From positions 868,001 to 932,000 of the forward strand of contig NZ_FNPT01000001.1 in NCBI RefSeq assembly GCF_900107375.1: DNA of 64,000 nucleotides. The letters are read 5' to 3'. Made by a program: the position numbers and the translations under genes. The notes below the pieces were generated by a model. That model did no database searches. It saw nothing but the letters and a program-made list of their open reading frames with translations, and was not told the origin of the DNA. This document shows positions 49,686 through 60,857 of the stretch, piece by piece; the first letter of the stretch is position 1; each line of letters starts with the position of its first letter. This DNA is from Lysobacter sp. yr284. GTDB lineage: Bacteria; Pseudomonadota; Gammaproteobacteria; Xanthomonadales; Xanthomonadaceae.

Positions 49686-50402
49686 CTAGGCCGACACCGC
49701 CGCCAGGATCGGCCACTGCGCCGCGCACGCCGGGCAACGGCCGCTGCCGAACAGGTGCGCGATCCAGGCCTGCAGCTCATCGTCGCCGTGGCCCTGCGCG
49801 CCGCGCCACAGCCATTCGCCCACCGGCGGCAGCGCGGCCGGATCGGCCGGCACGATCGGCGCGGAGCGCTCGTTCTTGCCATGCACCCATTCCTGGTCGG
49901 TCAGGAAAAACCCGTACTCGCCGATCACGACCATCAGATCCGTCGCGCAGGCCGGGCACGAGCCGTCGAGTTCGCCGCTCAGCAGACGATCGTAATGCTC
50001 CGCCCACGGCTCGCCGTCTAGCAGCAACACCGCCTGTTGCAGGCAGACGATGTCCGCGCGCGGCAACCCAGGCGCCTGCAGCGACTCGGCGGCCAGCGAA
50101 CGCAGCTGCGCGGCCAGCGCCGCGTAGCGCTCGCGCTCGCCGGGGCCGGTTTGCGGCGAGGCGAGAATGGTCGCCGCCAGCGAAACCGGCATGACCCGCG
50201 CCGACGGCGCCCATCCGCGCGCGGCCTCGAACAAGAACGGCAGCGCCGGATAGCTCGCCGAATAGACCGTGCCCTGGTGGCAGATGCGCGACCACAGTTC
50301 GGTCCAGACCTGCGCGGCGGGGTCCGGGTCCAGCGCAGCCAACAGCGCCGGCACCTCGTCGGCAGGGCCGTAGGCGTCCTCCAGCGCGCTCCAATCGGTC
50401 AT
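49686..50402 (-). CDS. HEAT-repeat-like hypothetical protein with two CxxC motifs
   Basis: A 238-aa soluble protein. The N-terminus WSALEDAYGPADEVPALLAA, then WTELWSRICHQGTVYSASYP and ALPFLFEAARGWAP, resembles HEAT-type orphan proteins common in actinobacteria and proteobacteria that are sometimes annotated as immunity-like. Two CxxC pairs (CPACATDLMV near residue 149 and CPACAAQWP near 228) suggest a zinc site. No toxin gene is adjacent. ATG 50402 is the first start. Function unknown; family link is by recollection and moderate. Confidence 0.75.
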   Translation of the reverse strand: MTDWSALEDAYGPADEVPALLAALDPDPAAQVWTELWSRICHQGTVYSASYPALPFLFEAARGWAPSARVMPVSLAATILASPQTGPGERERYAALAAQLRSLAAESLQAPGLPRADIVCLQQAVLLLDGEPWAEHYDRLLSGELDGSCPACATDLMVVIGEYGFFLTDQEWVHGKNERSAPIVPADPAALPPVGEWLWRGAQGHGDDELQAWIAHLFGSGRCPACAAQWPILAAVSA

Positions 50403-50550
50403 TCGCTCTCCTGTGCGCTGCGTGCGCGCAGCCGCTGGCGGAACCGCACGATACGCAAAAACAGCCGCTCGCGCCGATGTCCGGCGACGTCCGCCGCGGC
50501 GGCCGAACGCGCAGCCGGTGCGCTCGCGCAGACACGACCCGCAAACAAAA

Positions 50551-50584
50551 ACGGACCTGCCGACTGCGCAGTCGACAGGTCCGT
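50551..50584 (-). terminator. Terminator downstream of the first secreted Cys peptide
   Basis: ACGGACCTGCCGACTG and CAGTCGACAGGTCCGT (one mismatch) around a 2-nt centre; on the - strand it ends in TTTTTGTTTG. It lies 95 nt after the stop of the peptide gene. Confidence 0.88.
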
Positions 50585-50678
50585 CGGTTACCGGAATCGC
50601 GGCCGGGCCGGCGCTCGCGCGTGCGGCGCGAGAACCGCCCTCGCCCTGCGGCGCGGCCGCAACCCGCGAAAACTCCGA

Positions 50679-50900
50679 TCAGAACACGCAGTGTCCGCCG
50701 CCGACCGGGCAGGCCTTGACGAAGACCCACTTGTGGTTGCTGCAGGTGTAGTAGTTGCGCCAGCTGCCCTGCACGATGTTGGTCGTGGCGCCGTTCGGAT
50801 TGCAGTACGCGCCGCCGATCTGCGCATTCGCCACGCCGACGCCGCCTACCAGACCCACCGCGAAAACCGCAGCCGCCAACTTCATCATCGTCCGCTTCAT
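50679..50900 (-). CDS. Small secreted 4-Cys protein (1)
   Basis: A 73-aa precursor. Signal peptide MKRTMMKLAAAVFAVGLVGG with cleavage after ANA (near residue 26) leaves a mature protein of about 47 aa with four Cys. Key spacing: C-x19-C, then C-x4-W-x5-C (CSNHKWVFVKAC), then C-x6-C (PVGGGHCVF). Its Trp/Cys layout matches the neighbour at 51344-51574. AAGGAGAAG lies 3-6 nt before ATG 50900, a strong site. Probably disulfide-bonded outside the cytoplasm; function unknown. A terminator follows. Confidence 0.85.
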   Translation of the reverse strand: MKRTMMKLAAAVFAVGLVGGVGVANAQIGGAYCNPNGATTNIVQGSWRNYYTCSNHKWVFVKACPVGGGHCVF

Positions 50901-51343
50901 GAACTTCTCCTTTTCGTAAACATGATGCCGCTGGAGTTTCGCCGGCCTGCGCATGCGCAACGATGCGCGCGCGCCGGCCGGGGCGGACAGCCAGCGATTC
51001 TGTCCGCCGTTGGGGGATCGGTGCTTCTCGGTGGGGATGCAACGATGAAAGCCGGGGCTATCGAAGCCGCGCGGCCTGTGCTGCATGGATAACGGATTTC
51101 CCCTGCGCTGTCCGCAGATTCGCAGCCGATGTCGCAGCCGAACTGTGATCCGGCCCGACACTTCTCGCGCTTCATGCGGACCGGCCCGACGATCGGTCAC
51201 AACCGCTTGCGGAACCACCGCGCATTCGCGATCCGCACCCGTTCGCACATCGCACGAACGGCGCGTCTATGCGGCCCTGGATCGCGAACGCTTGCGGCCA
51301 GCCCGGTCCCCACCGGGCCGACCGTCACGGCGAGCGGCGCCGA

Positions 51344-51574
51344 TTACTGGTTCATGCACACCCATCGCGTGCCGACCCAGCCGCAGGTGCTGACCAACTG
51401 CCAGCCGCTGCCGTCGCATTCGTACTTGTAGGCGATGTCGCCCCCCCATTCGGTCCTGACCGCGCCGACATGCTCGCTGTCGCAGGTGCCCGGCGGGACC
51501 GCGCCCGCGCTCGCGCCCAACACCGCACCCATCGCGAACAACCCCATCGCGATGCCCTTGATCGTCATGTTCAT
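51344..51574 (-). CDS. Small secreted 4-Cys protein (2)
   Basis: A 76-aa precursor. Signal peptide MNMTIKGIAMGLFAMGAVLG with cleavage near ASAG-AVPP leaves about 50 residues with four Cys. Spacing: C-x21-C, C-x4-W-x5-C (CDGSGWQLVSTC), C-x8-C (GWVGTRWVC). The middle motif is the same as in the adjacent 50679-50900 product, so they are paralogues. AAGGGAGA precedes ATG 51574 by 8 nt. Intergenic sequence (443 nt to the sister gene, and about 580 nt upstream towards the tRNA cluster) contains no other gene I can support. Confidence 0.85.
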   Translation of the reverse strand: MNMTIKGIAMGLFAMGAVLGASAGAVPPGTCDSEHVGAVRTEWGGDIAYKYECDGSGWQLVSTCGWVGTRWVCMNQ

Positions 51575-52118
51575 GGATCCAGTCTCCCTTGTTCTGAATG
51601 GCCTGCGGCTGCGTTGCCCAGACTCGCTGCGTCCGGTCGGTGTCCCTGCGTCTAAGGCTGGCGCGACAACGCTAGTCGGTGAGCGTGTCGCGCGCACGCT
51701 GCGAGGCACAAAAATTGCGCCGAGAGGCCGCGCTGCGCACACGCACGATGAGGATGCAGCGCGGGGTTTGAGCGGCATCTCGCTTCGATGCGTTCGCGCG
51801 ATGGCCGCTGTTCGAGGGCGGCAACGGTGCGTCGATGGCTGCGCGCGACTGCACATGCGGCGCGGACGAGGTCCAAACGTTGCGGCCGGATCGATGACTT
51901 GCGCAACGAGTACGACCTGCGCGATTCGGAGCGCGGCGCGGTCGGCGACGGCACGCGCGGCAATCGAAAGCGCAGTCGCCGCAGCGCCGGGCGAGCGCTC
52001 GCGAGTGGCGGCCGATGCAAACGGATCGACTCGCATCGCCCTCGCGCGGTCGTCCCGTCCGCGTCAGCGAGGAACCCGCGCGGAAACGCCCGCGAACGCT
52101 TTTCGCGAGGCAAAGAAA

Positions 52119-52148
52119 AAGGGACCTGGCATCGCTGCCAAGTCCCTT
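52119..52148 (-). terminator. Terminator of the tRNA cluster
   Basis: AAGGGACCTGGCA and TGCCAAGTCCCTT with a 4-nt loop TCGC; on the - strand it is followed by TTTCTTTGCC. Just after tRNA-Lys, the last of the four tRNAs. Confidence 0.9.
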
Positions 52149-52156
52149 CTCTTTAT

Positions 52157-52232
52157 TGGTGGGCCGTCAAGGATTCGAACCTTGGACCTATTGATTAAGA
52201 GTCAACTGCTCTACCAACTGAGCTAACGGCCC
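52157..52232 (-). tRNA. tRNA-Lys (anticodon CTT)
   Basis: 76 nt, CCA encoded. Acceptor GGGCCGT/ACGGCCC; anticodon loop CTCTTAA gives CTT; T-arm CAAGGTTCGAATCCTTG. Fourth in the order Pro-Arg-His-Lys, read on the - strand. Confidence 0.97.
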
Positions 52233-52319
52233 GGTAAAACCGAGGAGCGAAATCTTACACAACAACTTCGCTCCGCACAACACTTTCGTTACAACAAATT
52301 CCGTCGCAACGATTTTGAT

Positions 52320-52396
52320 TGGGGTGGCTGAGGGGACTCGAACCCCCGACATCTGGAATCACAATCCAGTACTCTAACCAGCTGAGCTACAGCCAC
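52320..52396 (-). tRNA. tRNA-His (anticodon GTG)
   Basis: 77 nt, CCA encoded. Acceptor GTGGCTG/CAGCCAC with an extra G at position -1 (52397) as required for His identity; anticodon loop ATTGTGA gives GTG; T-arm GGGGGTTCGAGTCCCC. Confidence 0.97.
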
Positions 52397-52446
52397 CACA
52401 GAAACACTTGCCAGCTGCGCATTATACCGCACAGCGCTTGCGAATT

Positions 52447-52523
52447 TGGCGCGCCCGGCAGGAATCGAACCTGCAACCACCGGCTTAGAAGGCCGGTGCT
52501 CTATCCGGTTGAGCTACGGGCGC
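52447..52523 (-). tRNA. tRNA-Arg (anticodon TCT)
   Basis: 77 nt, CCA encoded. Acceptor GCGCCCG/CGGGCGC; anticodon loop CTTCTAA gives TCT, reading AGA/AGG; T-arm GCAGGTTCGATTCCTGC. Confidence 0.97.
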
Positions 52524-52566
52524 CAGGAAAGTCGAATCTTAACTGACGGCCGGCCTGGACGATGGA

Positions 52567-52643
52567 TGGTCGGGGCAGAGGGATTCGAACCCACGACATC
52601 CAGCTCCCAAAGCTGGCGCTCTACCAGGCTGAGCTATACCCCG
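52567..52643 (-). tRNA. tRNA-Pro (anticodon TGG)
   Basis: 77 nt, CCA encoded. Acceptor CGGGGTA/TGCCCCG (G-U/A-near-pairs at the end); anticodon loop TTTGGGA gives TGG; T-arm GTGGGTTCGAATCCC. First in the cluster, so the promoter should lie just above 52643. Confidence 0.96.
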
Positions 52644-52884
52644 GAACCGGGACTTCCGAAGCGCGCCAACGCCGCGAAAGGCCGCATAGTTTCGTCGCGG
52701 TTACCTGAACTGTCAATCCTGTCGCGCAATCCGCCCGCGCCGCCGGTCCGCGCCCGGCGGTCGCACACTTGGAAACATCCTGCCGCGGCCGGCCGCAAGC
52801 GCCGCCGTGTATGCTTTCGGCGGTCAGAAATCATTCTCATCCGCCGGCGCGGCCGGCGGTACGCGACGAAAAGGAGCTACACCG

Positions 52885-53649
52885 ATGATGCGCAGCGGCA
52901 ACCCCGCCCTCAAGGAATCCACCTTCCTCGACCTCGGCAGCGGCGCGGTCGTGACCGGCAACGGCCAGGCGATGACCCTGAACGGCACGGTCAACAAGAC
53001 CGGCTTCCTGCTGCTGCTGACCGTGCTCACCGCCGCGTTCGCCTGGAACCAGATCGAGATCGGCCCGCGCGGCCAGGTCTCCGGCGCCGGCCTGTACCTG
53101 TGGGGCGGCCTGATCGGCGGCCTGATCATGAGCCTGGTGACCACCTTCAAGAAGGAGTGGTCGCCGATCACCGCGCCGATGTACGCGCTGCTGGAAGGCT
53201 TCTTCCTCGGCGCGATCTCCTCGATCTTCGAAGCGCGCTTCCCGGGCATCGTGATCCAGGCGGTGATGCTGACCTTCGGCACCCTGTTCGCGCTGCTGGC
53301 GGCGTACCGCACCGGCCTGATCAAGGCGACCGAGAACTTCAAGCTCGGCGTGGTCGCGGCCACCGGCGGCATCGCCCTGGTGTACCTGGCCTCGATCGTG
53401 CTGCGGATGTTCAACATCGAGATCCCCTACATCCACCAGTCCGGCATCATCGGCATCGGCTTCAGCCTGTTCGTGGTGGTGATCGCGGCGCTGAACCTGG
53501 TGCTGGACTTCGACTTCATCGAAAACGGCGTCGAGCAAGGCGCGCCGAAGTACATGGAGTGGTACGGCGCGTTCGGCCTGATGGTCACCCTGGTGTGGCT
53601 GTACATCGAGTTCCTGCGCCTGCTGTCGAAGCTGCAGTCGCGCAACTGA
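52885..53649 (+). CDS. Bax inhibitor-1/YccA family membrane protein
   Basis: A 254-aa integral membrane protein of the BI-1/TMBIM group (YccA/YetJ type, several with proven calcium-leak activity in homologues). Six to seven hydrophobic segments are visible between residues about 35 and 250. The N-terminus MMRSGNPALKESTFLDLGSG is typical. AAGGAGC lies about 8 nt before ATG 52885. It stands alone, followed by a terminator shared with the convergent Lrp gene. The YccA link to FtsH in E. coli may or may not apply here. Confidence 0.93.
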   Translation: MMRSGNPALKESTFLDLGSGAVVTGNGQAMTLNGTVNKTGFLLLLTVLTAAFAWNQIEIGPRGQVSGAGLYLWGGLIGGLIMSLVTTFKKEWSPITAPMYALLEGFFLGAISSIFEARFPGIVIQAVMLTFGTLFALLAAYRTGLIKATENFKLGVVAATGGIALVYLASIVLRMFNIEIPYIHQSGIIGIGFSLFVVVIAALNLVLDFDFIENGVEQGAPKYMEWYGAFGLMVTLVWLYIEFLRLLSKLQSRN

Positions 53650-53668
53650 TTGCGCAGCAAGACTCGCG

Positions 53669-53693
53669 AAAGGGCGCCTTCGGGCGCCCTTTT
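53669..53693. terminator. Bidirectional terminator (BI-1 / Lrp)
   Basis: AAAGGGCGCC, loop TTCG, GGCGCCCTTTT. Lies between the convergent BI-1 and Lrp-family genes; the T-tract serves the + strand and the A-tract the - strand. Confidence 0.9.
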
Positions 53694-53719
53694 CGTTTGC
53701 GCGGCGCGCGTGCGCGCGG

Positions 53720-54184
53720 CTACAGCGGCAGTTCGTAGCTGCGCTTGACCACTTGGCTGGGCAAGTCGGTCTTGACGTTGGCGATGCCGTTGGCGCGGGT
53801 CAGGTGGGTGGTCTGGAAGCGGCGGTAACCGTCGAGGTCGGCGACCACCACGCGCAGCATCGCGTCGCATTCGCCGAGCACGATGTAGCACTCCATGACC
53901 TGCTCGAGCGCCTGCATCGCGGCGACGAAGCGGTCGATGGTCTCCGCGTCCTGGGTCAGCAGCCAGACCCGGGTGAACAGGGTCATGGACAGGCCGAGCC
54001 GGGCCGGCGCGAGCACGGCGACGTAGCGCTCGATCACCCCGGCCTCCTCCAGCAGCCGGACCCGGCGCAGGCACGGCGACGGCGACAGGCCGACGCGTTC
54101 GGCCAGCTCGGCGTTGGCGATGCGTCCCTCGCGCTGGAGCACGCGCAGGATGCGGCGGTCGGTCTCGTCGAGGCGCATCGGCAT
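53720..54184 (-). CDS. Lrp/AsnC family transcriptional regulator
   Basis: 154 aa. N-terminal HTH (LDETDRRILRVLQREGRIAN, then LAERVGLSPSPCLRRVRLLE) followed by the RAM ligand-binding domain (MECYIVLGECDAMLRVVVAD, then LDGYRRFQTTHLTR). This is the single-effector architecture of Lrp/BkdR-type proteins. It is transcribed divergently from a LysE-type amino-acid exporter 96 nt away, with an inverted repeat in the gap; a local regulator/exporter pair responding to an amino acid is the likely reading. Ligand unknown. Confidence 0.94.
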   Translation of the reverse strand: MPMRLDETDRRILRVLQREGRIANAELAERVGLSPSPCLRRVRLLEEAGVIERYVAVLAPARLGLSMTLFTRVWLLTQDAETIDRFVAAMQALEQVMECYIVLGECDAMLRVVVADLDGYRRFQTTHLTRANGIANVKTDLPSQVVKRSYELPL

Positions 54185-54209
54185 CTCCCGCGCCTATCGG
54201 CGCCAGTTG

Positions 54210-54224
54210 TGGCAGTTCCTGCCA
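54210..54224. promoter_or_regulatory. Candidate Lrp-family operator between divergent genes
   Basis: TGGCAG-TTC-CTGCCA, a perfect 6-bp inverted repeat with a 3-nt spacer, inside the wider dyad TTGTGGCAGTTCCTGCCAAT. It is the most symmetric element in the 96-nt region shared by the regulator and the LysE gene. Confidence 0.5.
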
Positions 54225-54280
54225 ATAATTCCGACAAACGCGGCATCCGCGCAACCCTGTGCCGGCCGGACTGGCCGACC

Positions 54281-54919
54281 ATGGCGGGCATGGACCTGCA
54301 CACCGCCCTGCTCTTCTGCGCCACCGTGTTCCCGCTGATCTGCACGCCGGGGCCGGACATGCTGTTCGTCGCCTCGCAAAGCCTCGGCGGCGGCGCCGCG
54401 GCCGGGCTGCGCGCCACCGCCGGGGTCTGCGCCGGCTACCTGCTGCATTCGCTGCTGGCGGCGCTGGGGTTGGCGGCGCTGGTCGCGGCTTCGCCGCTGC
54501 TGTTCCAGGCGCTGCGCTGGATCGGCGTGGCCTATCTGGCGTGGCTGGCGTTCAAGCTGCTGCGCGCGGCGCTGCGGCCCGGCGCGCTGGAGCTGCGCCC
54601 GGCCGGCGCCCGCGCCGACGCGCTGCGCCGCGGCTTCCTGACCGCGGCGCTGAATCCCAAGGGGATGATGATCTACCTGGCGATCCTGCCGCAGTTCATG
54701 CGCGCCGATGCGCCGGCCGCGCCGCAGGCGATCGCGCTGTCGGCGGTGTTCGTGGCGGGCTGCGGCCTGGTGTATGCGGCCTTGAGTTTGCTGCTCGGGC
54801 GCGGCGCGCGCGGCGGCGCCGGCGATCAGCCGAAACTGGGCGGACGGCGGCGGCGCTGGATCGATGGCGTCGCCGGCGGGTTGATCGCGGCGGCGGCCGG
54901 GAAGCTTGCGTTGAGTTGA
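54281..54919 (+). CDS. LysE/RhtB family amino-acid exporter
   Basis: 212 aa, with about six membrane segments. The family signature PLICTPGPDMLFVASQSLGG and the later FLTAALNPKGMMIYLAILPQ are present. LysE/RhtB proteins export amino acids such as lysine, threonine or homoserine lactone; the substrate here is not visible. Two in-frame starts are possible, 54281 (MAGMDLHT) and 54290 (MDLHT), the second more family-like. Divergent from the Lrp gene, which probably controls it. Confidence 0.93.
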   Translation: MAGMDLHTALLFCATVFPLICTPGPDMLFVASQSLGGGAAAGLRATAGVCAGYLLHSLLAALGLAALVAASPLLFQALRWIGVAYLAWLAFKLLRAALRPGALELRPAGARADALRRGFLTAALNPKGMMIYLAILPQFMRADAPAAPQAIALSAVFVAGCGLVYAALSLLLGRGARGGAGDQPKLGGRRRRWIDGVAGGLIAAAAGKLALS

Positions 54920-54985
54920 GGCCGCGGTGCGACAGAAATCGCGTGGGCCGCGGTGCTGAAGGTCGCGCGGTATGTGCGGTGGCGC

Positions 54986-55010
54986 GGTCGCGGCTTGCGC
55001 CGCTCCTACA
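54986..55010 (-). repeat. Type-A REP element
   Basis: Inverted copy GGTCGCGGCTTGCGCCGCTC + CTACA between the convergent LysE and rsfS genes. Confidence 0.9.
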
Positions 55011-55038
55011 AACGGCGACGCGTGGGATCGGCACCATG

Positions 55039-55066
55039 AAAAACGGCGCCCCGAGGCGCCGTTTTT
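55039..55066 (-). terminator. Terminator downstream of rsfS
   Basis: AAAAACGGCGCC, loop CCGA, GGCGCCGTTTTT; perfect 12-bp stem with A/T flanks, 28 nt after the rsfS stop. Marks the end of the leuS-to-rsfS unit. Confidence 0.93.
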
Positions 55067-55094
55067 CGTATCGCGCTGCAGTGTCGCCGACGCG

Positions 55095-55526
55095 TCAGTA
55101 ACGCTCGCCGTCGTCCGACTCGCGGCCTTCCACGCCTTCCGGCGGCGGCGGCTGGTCGCCGACGGTCCACAGGCGTTCGAGCGCGTAGAACTCGCGCACG
55201 CGCGGCAGCATGACGTGCACGACCACGTCGCCGAGGTCGACCAGCACCCATTCGGCCTCGCGCTCGCCCTCCACGCCCAGCGGCATGACATCGAGGTTCT
55301 TGGCGAACTTGACGACTTCGTCGGCGATCGACTTGACGTGCCGGGTCGAAGTGCCGGAGGCGATCACCATGTAGTCGGTGACGCTGCTCTTGCCGCGCAC
55401 GTCGATTTCCACGACATCCTTGGCCTTGAGTTCTTCCACCGCGGCGTGGACCGTCTTGAGCACCAACTCGGTCGGCGGCGGCGGGTTCGGCAACTGGGTC
55501 TTGATGACTTGGGCTTGACTGGTCAA
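55095..55526 (-). CDS. rsfS: Ribosome silencing factor RsfS
   Basis: Iojap-family protein that binds L14 of the 50S subunit and blocks subunit joining when nutrients fall. 143 aa. Family blocks: [40 protein letters not shown], and [20 protein letters not shown] then [16 protein letters not shown] short Pro-rich tail is specific to this lineage. Last gene of the leuS-lptE-holA-nadD-rsfS order; the usual next gene rlmH is 18 kb away. Confidence 0.97.
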   Translation of the reverse strand: MTSQAQVIKTQLPNPPPPTELVLKTVHAAVEELKAKDVVEIDVRGKSSVTDYMVIASGTSTRHVKSIADEVVKFAKNLDVMPLGVEGEREAEWVLVDLGDVVVHVMLPRVREFYALERLWTVGDQPPPPEGVEGRESDDGERY

Positions 55527-55611
55527 GAGGGTACGGCTCGTGGTTCGGAAGATGTGCGCCGATTATACCCAAGGCCCCCGCAGCGGCGCTGCGGACCGGG
55601 CGCCGGGGCGT

Positions 55612-56271
55612 TCAGGCGGGGGTCGCGCCGCGGCCGGCGACGACGCCGTAAAGGCCGCATTGCCGGATATAGGCGGCGACCGCGGGCGGCACGAAGGCGT
55701 CCCAGGGCCGGCCGGCGGCGATGAACTCGCGCACCTGGCTGGCCGATTCGGCGTGCAGCGGCTGCTTGAGCCGGTAGACGCGCCCGGCCGGGGCCTGGCG
55801 CAGGCTGGCCGGGTCGGCGGTCTCGCGGCCGGGTGCGATGGCTTCGATGCGGGCGGCGTCGAGCGGGCTGCCCGGTCGTTCGGCGACGACGAAATGGGCC
55901 AGCCCGAACAGCGCCTCCCATTCGCGCCACTTGGGCAGGTCGAGAAAGCTGTCGGCGCCGACCAGCAGCGCCAGCGGGCGCTCGGGGCCGAACTCCCGGC
56001 GCGCCTCGCGCAGGGTCTCGACGGTGTAGGAGCGGCCCTCGCGGCGCAGTTCGCGCCGGTCCACGGCCAGGCCGGCTTCGTCGGCCACGGCCAGGTCGAG
56101 CATGTGCGCGCGCTGCTGCGCGTCGGCGCCGGGCGCGGCGCGGTGCGGCGGGTCGGCGGCCGGCATCAGCCGCACCTGCGCGGCCAGCGCGTCGCGCGCG
56201 GCGCGGGCGACGGCGAGGTGGCCGTCGTGGATCGGGTCGAAGGTGCCGCCGTAGAAGACCGCCAGGCTCAT
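55612..56271 (-). CDS. nadD: Nicotinate-nucleotide adenylyltransferase
   Basis: Adenylates nicotinate mononucleotide to deamido-NAD in NAD synthesis. 219 aa. The nucleotidyltransferase signature GGTFDPIHDGHL (HDGH, residues 15-18) is intact, followed by RLMPAADPPHRAAPGADAQQ. The later LLVGADSFLDLPKWREWEAL and a QVREFIAAGRPW-like end (in place of ISST motif) are family-typical. Start ATG 56271; the holA stop is 16 nt upstream. Confidence 0.96.
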   Translation of the reverse strand: MSLAVFYGGTFDPIHDGHLAVARAARDALAAQVRLMPAADPPHRAAPGADAQQRAHMLDLAVADEAGLAVDRRELRREGRSYTVETLREARREFGPERPLALLVGADSFLDLPKWREWEALFGLAHFVVAERPGSPLDAARIEAIAPGRETADPASLRQAPAGRVYRLKQPLHAESASQVREFIAAGRPWDAFVPPAVAAYIRQCGLYGVVAGRGATPA

Positions 56272-56287
56272 CGCCGCCGCGCGCCGT

Positions 56288-57334
56288 TCAGTGCGCGGCG
56301 ACCGCGAGCAGGCGCAGCGCGCGCGGCTCGGCCACCGCCAGCAGCAGCCGTTCCAGCGCGACCCAGGCGTCGCCGGCCTCGCGGCCCTTGGCCATGCGGT
56401 CCACGCGCCCGGCCTGGACCAGCAGCGCTTCCCAGCGGCGCGCGTCGTGGCGCTGCAGGGCGCGGCGGTACATCGGCTGCTTGGAATCCCAGATGCGCTG
56501 GGCCTTGAACTCGGACGACAGGTTGCCGCCGCGCGCCGAGACCCGCGCCAGCGCGGCGGTGCGCTGCAGTTCCATCACCACCATGCCCAGCAGCGCCGGC
56601 ACCGCTTCGCCTTCGGCGCGCAACCCGGCGAGCATGCGCGAGACCTGCCCGCCCTGCCCGTTCATGGCCGCGTCGAGCACCCGGAACACGTCGAAGCGCG
56701 CCGCGTCGGCGACCAGCGCCTGCATGCGCTCGACGGTGAGGGTGTCGCCGTCGGACAACAGCGCCAGCTTGTCGACTTCCTGCGCGGCCGCGAGCAGGTT
56801 GCCTTCGACCCGGTCGGCCAGGCTCTGCACCGCGTCGCGGTCGGCGCGCAGGCCGCGCTGGCGCAGGCGGCGCTCGATCCATTCGGGCAGTTCGTGCGGC
56901 TTGATCGCCCAGGCCACGGCGATGTGGCCGCGGCGGCCGATGGCTTCGCTCCACTTGCCGCCGTGCTGCTTGCTCCATTCGCCGGCGGTGACCAGCAAGG
57001 TCGCGTCGTGCGGCGGATCGGCGCAGAAATCGGCGATGACTTCGGCCCCCTCTTTGCCCGGCTTGCCGCTGGGCAAACGCAGTTCCAGCAGGCGCCGGCT
57101 GGCGAACAGGCTCGGCGCGCGGAAGCTCGCCGACAGCGCGTTCCAGTCGGGCTCGCGCTGGTTGCCTTCGGCTTCGAACACTTCGCGCTCGCCGATGCCC
57201 TGGGCGCGCGCGGCGGCGCGCACGGCGTCGGCGGCTTCGAGCACGCGCAGCGGCTCGGGGCCGGCGATCAGGTAGGCCGGGCGCAACGGTTCCTGGTCGA
57301 GTTGGGCGACCAGGCGTTCGGGGGTGAGTTCCAT
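56288..57334 (-). CDS. holA: DNA polymerase III delta subunit
   Basis: The delta subunit opens the beta clamp within the clamp-loader complex. 348 aa. Blocks: LTPERLVAQLDQEPLRPAYL, IAGPEPLRVLEAADAVRAAA, QREPDWNALSASFRAPSLFA, RRLLELRLPSGKPGKEGAEV, and GNLLAAAQEVDKLALLSDGD. No Walker A, as expected for delta. Lies between lptE (40 nt upstream) and nadD (16 nt downstream). Confidence 0.95.
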   Translation of the reverse strand: MELTPERLVAQLDQEPLRPAYLIAGPEPLRVLEAADAVRAAARAQGIGEREVFEAEGNQREPDWNALSASFRAPSLFASRRLLELRLPSGKPGKEGAEVIADFCADPPHDATLLVTAGEWSKQHGGKWSEAIGRRGHIAVAWAIKPHELPEWIERRLRQRGLRADRDAVQSLADRVEGNLLAAAQEVDKLALLSDGDTLTVERMQALVADAARFDVFRVLDAAMNGQGGQVSRMLAGLRAEGEAVPALLGMVVMELQRTAALARVSARGGNLSSEFKAQRIWDSKQPMYRRALQRHDARRWEALLVQAGRVDRMAKGREAGDAWVALERLLLAVAEPRALRLLAVAAH

Positions 57335-57374
57335 GACGGCGGCCTCGCGCGTCGGGCGCAGCGCGGCGGGCGGC

Positions 57375-57902
57375 TCAGCGCCGCTCGACGACCGCGCCGC
57401 GCTCGGTCACCGCGCCGATCCGGCGCAGCACCGCCGAACTCATCTCGCGGCGCATTTCGCGCATGAGGATCTCGCGCTCGCCTTCGGTGCCGATCGCGTT
57501 GGTCGGGTTCGACACGTAGTCGCGCGACAGCTCGATGCTCTGGCGCGGCACCAGCGGCTTGCCGTCGGACTTGCGCAGTTCGAACACCACCGCGTAGCGC
57601 AGGCTGTATTCCTGCACGCGGCCGAGTTCGTCGAGCGCGGCCGGGGTGTCGCCCCAGCGTTCGGACATCAGGTCCAGCACCGCCACTTCGGTCGAGCCGT
57701 CCTGGGCCGGCACCGCGCCGGCGCGGGTCAGGGCCTGGGCCAGCGATTCGGCCAGCGGGCTGTAGCGGTCCACCGAGACCACCCGCACCGGGCCGAGGTC
57801 CGGCGGCAGGGTCAGGGCCTGGCGCAATTGGAAGCCGCAGGCCGACAGGGCCAGCACGAGAGCCGCAAGCGACGTGCGGGCGAGAAGGGAGCGAGGCGTC
57901 AT
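57375..57902 (-). CDS. lptE: LPS assembly lipoprotein LptE
   Basis: Outer-membrane lipoprotein that plugs and stabilises LptD in LPS export. 175 aa from ATG 57902 (MTPRSLLARTSLAALVLALS). The lipobox is LSAC, giving a lipidated Cys near residue 22, followed by the family start GFQLRQALTLPPDLGPVRVV. Later blocks: LDLMSERWGDTPAALDELGR and YVSNPTNAIGTEGEREILMR. Upstream in-frame start at 57938 adds 12 residues. Lies between leuS and holA, the usual order. Confidence 0.96.
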   Translation of the reverse strand: MTPRSLLARTSLAALVLALSACGFQLRQALTLPPDLGPVRVVSVDRYSPLAESLAQALTRAGAVPAQDGSTEVAVLDLMSERWGDTPAALDELGRVQEYSLRYAVVFELRKSDGKPLVPRQSIELSRDYVSNPTNAIGTEGEREILMREMRREMSSAVLRRIGAVTERGAVVERR

Positions 57903-58040
57903 GGGTCGAAGTCTGGACGAGGCGGCCGTGGGCAGCAATAGCGAAGGCTGAACCGTGCGACGCGGTGCGCGCGGCCGCCGCAGGGCCGCGCACGTGCCGG
58001 GCGCCGCCGCGGGCGGCAGCGCCCTTGCCGCGGCGCGGGC

Positions 58041-60857
<2,817 letters not shown>

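Noticed and set aside
51435-52226. + strand frame of about 260 codons upstream of the tRNA-Lys
   Set aside because: It runs antisense to the secreted-peptide gene and through tRNA-Lys, with low-complexity Arg/Ala translation and no ribosome site.
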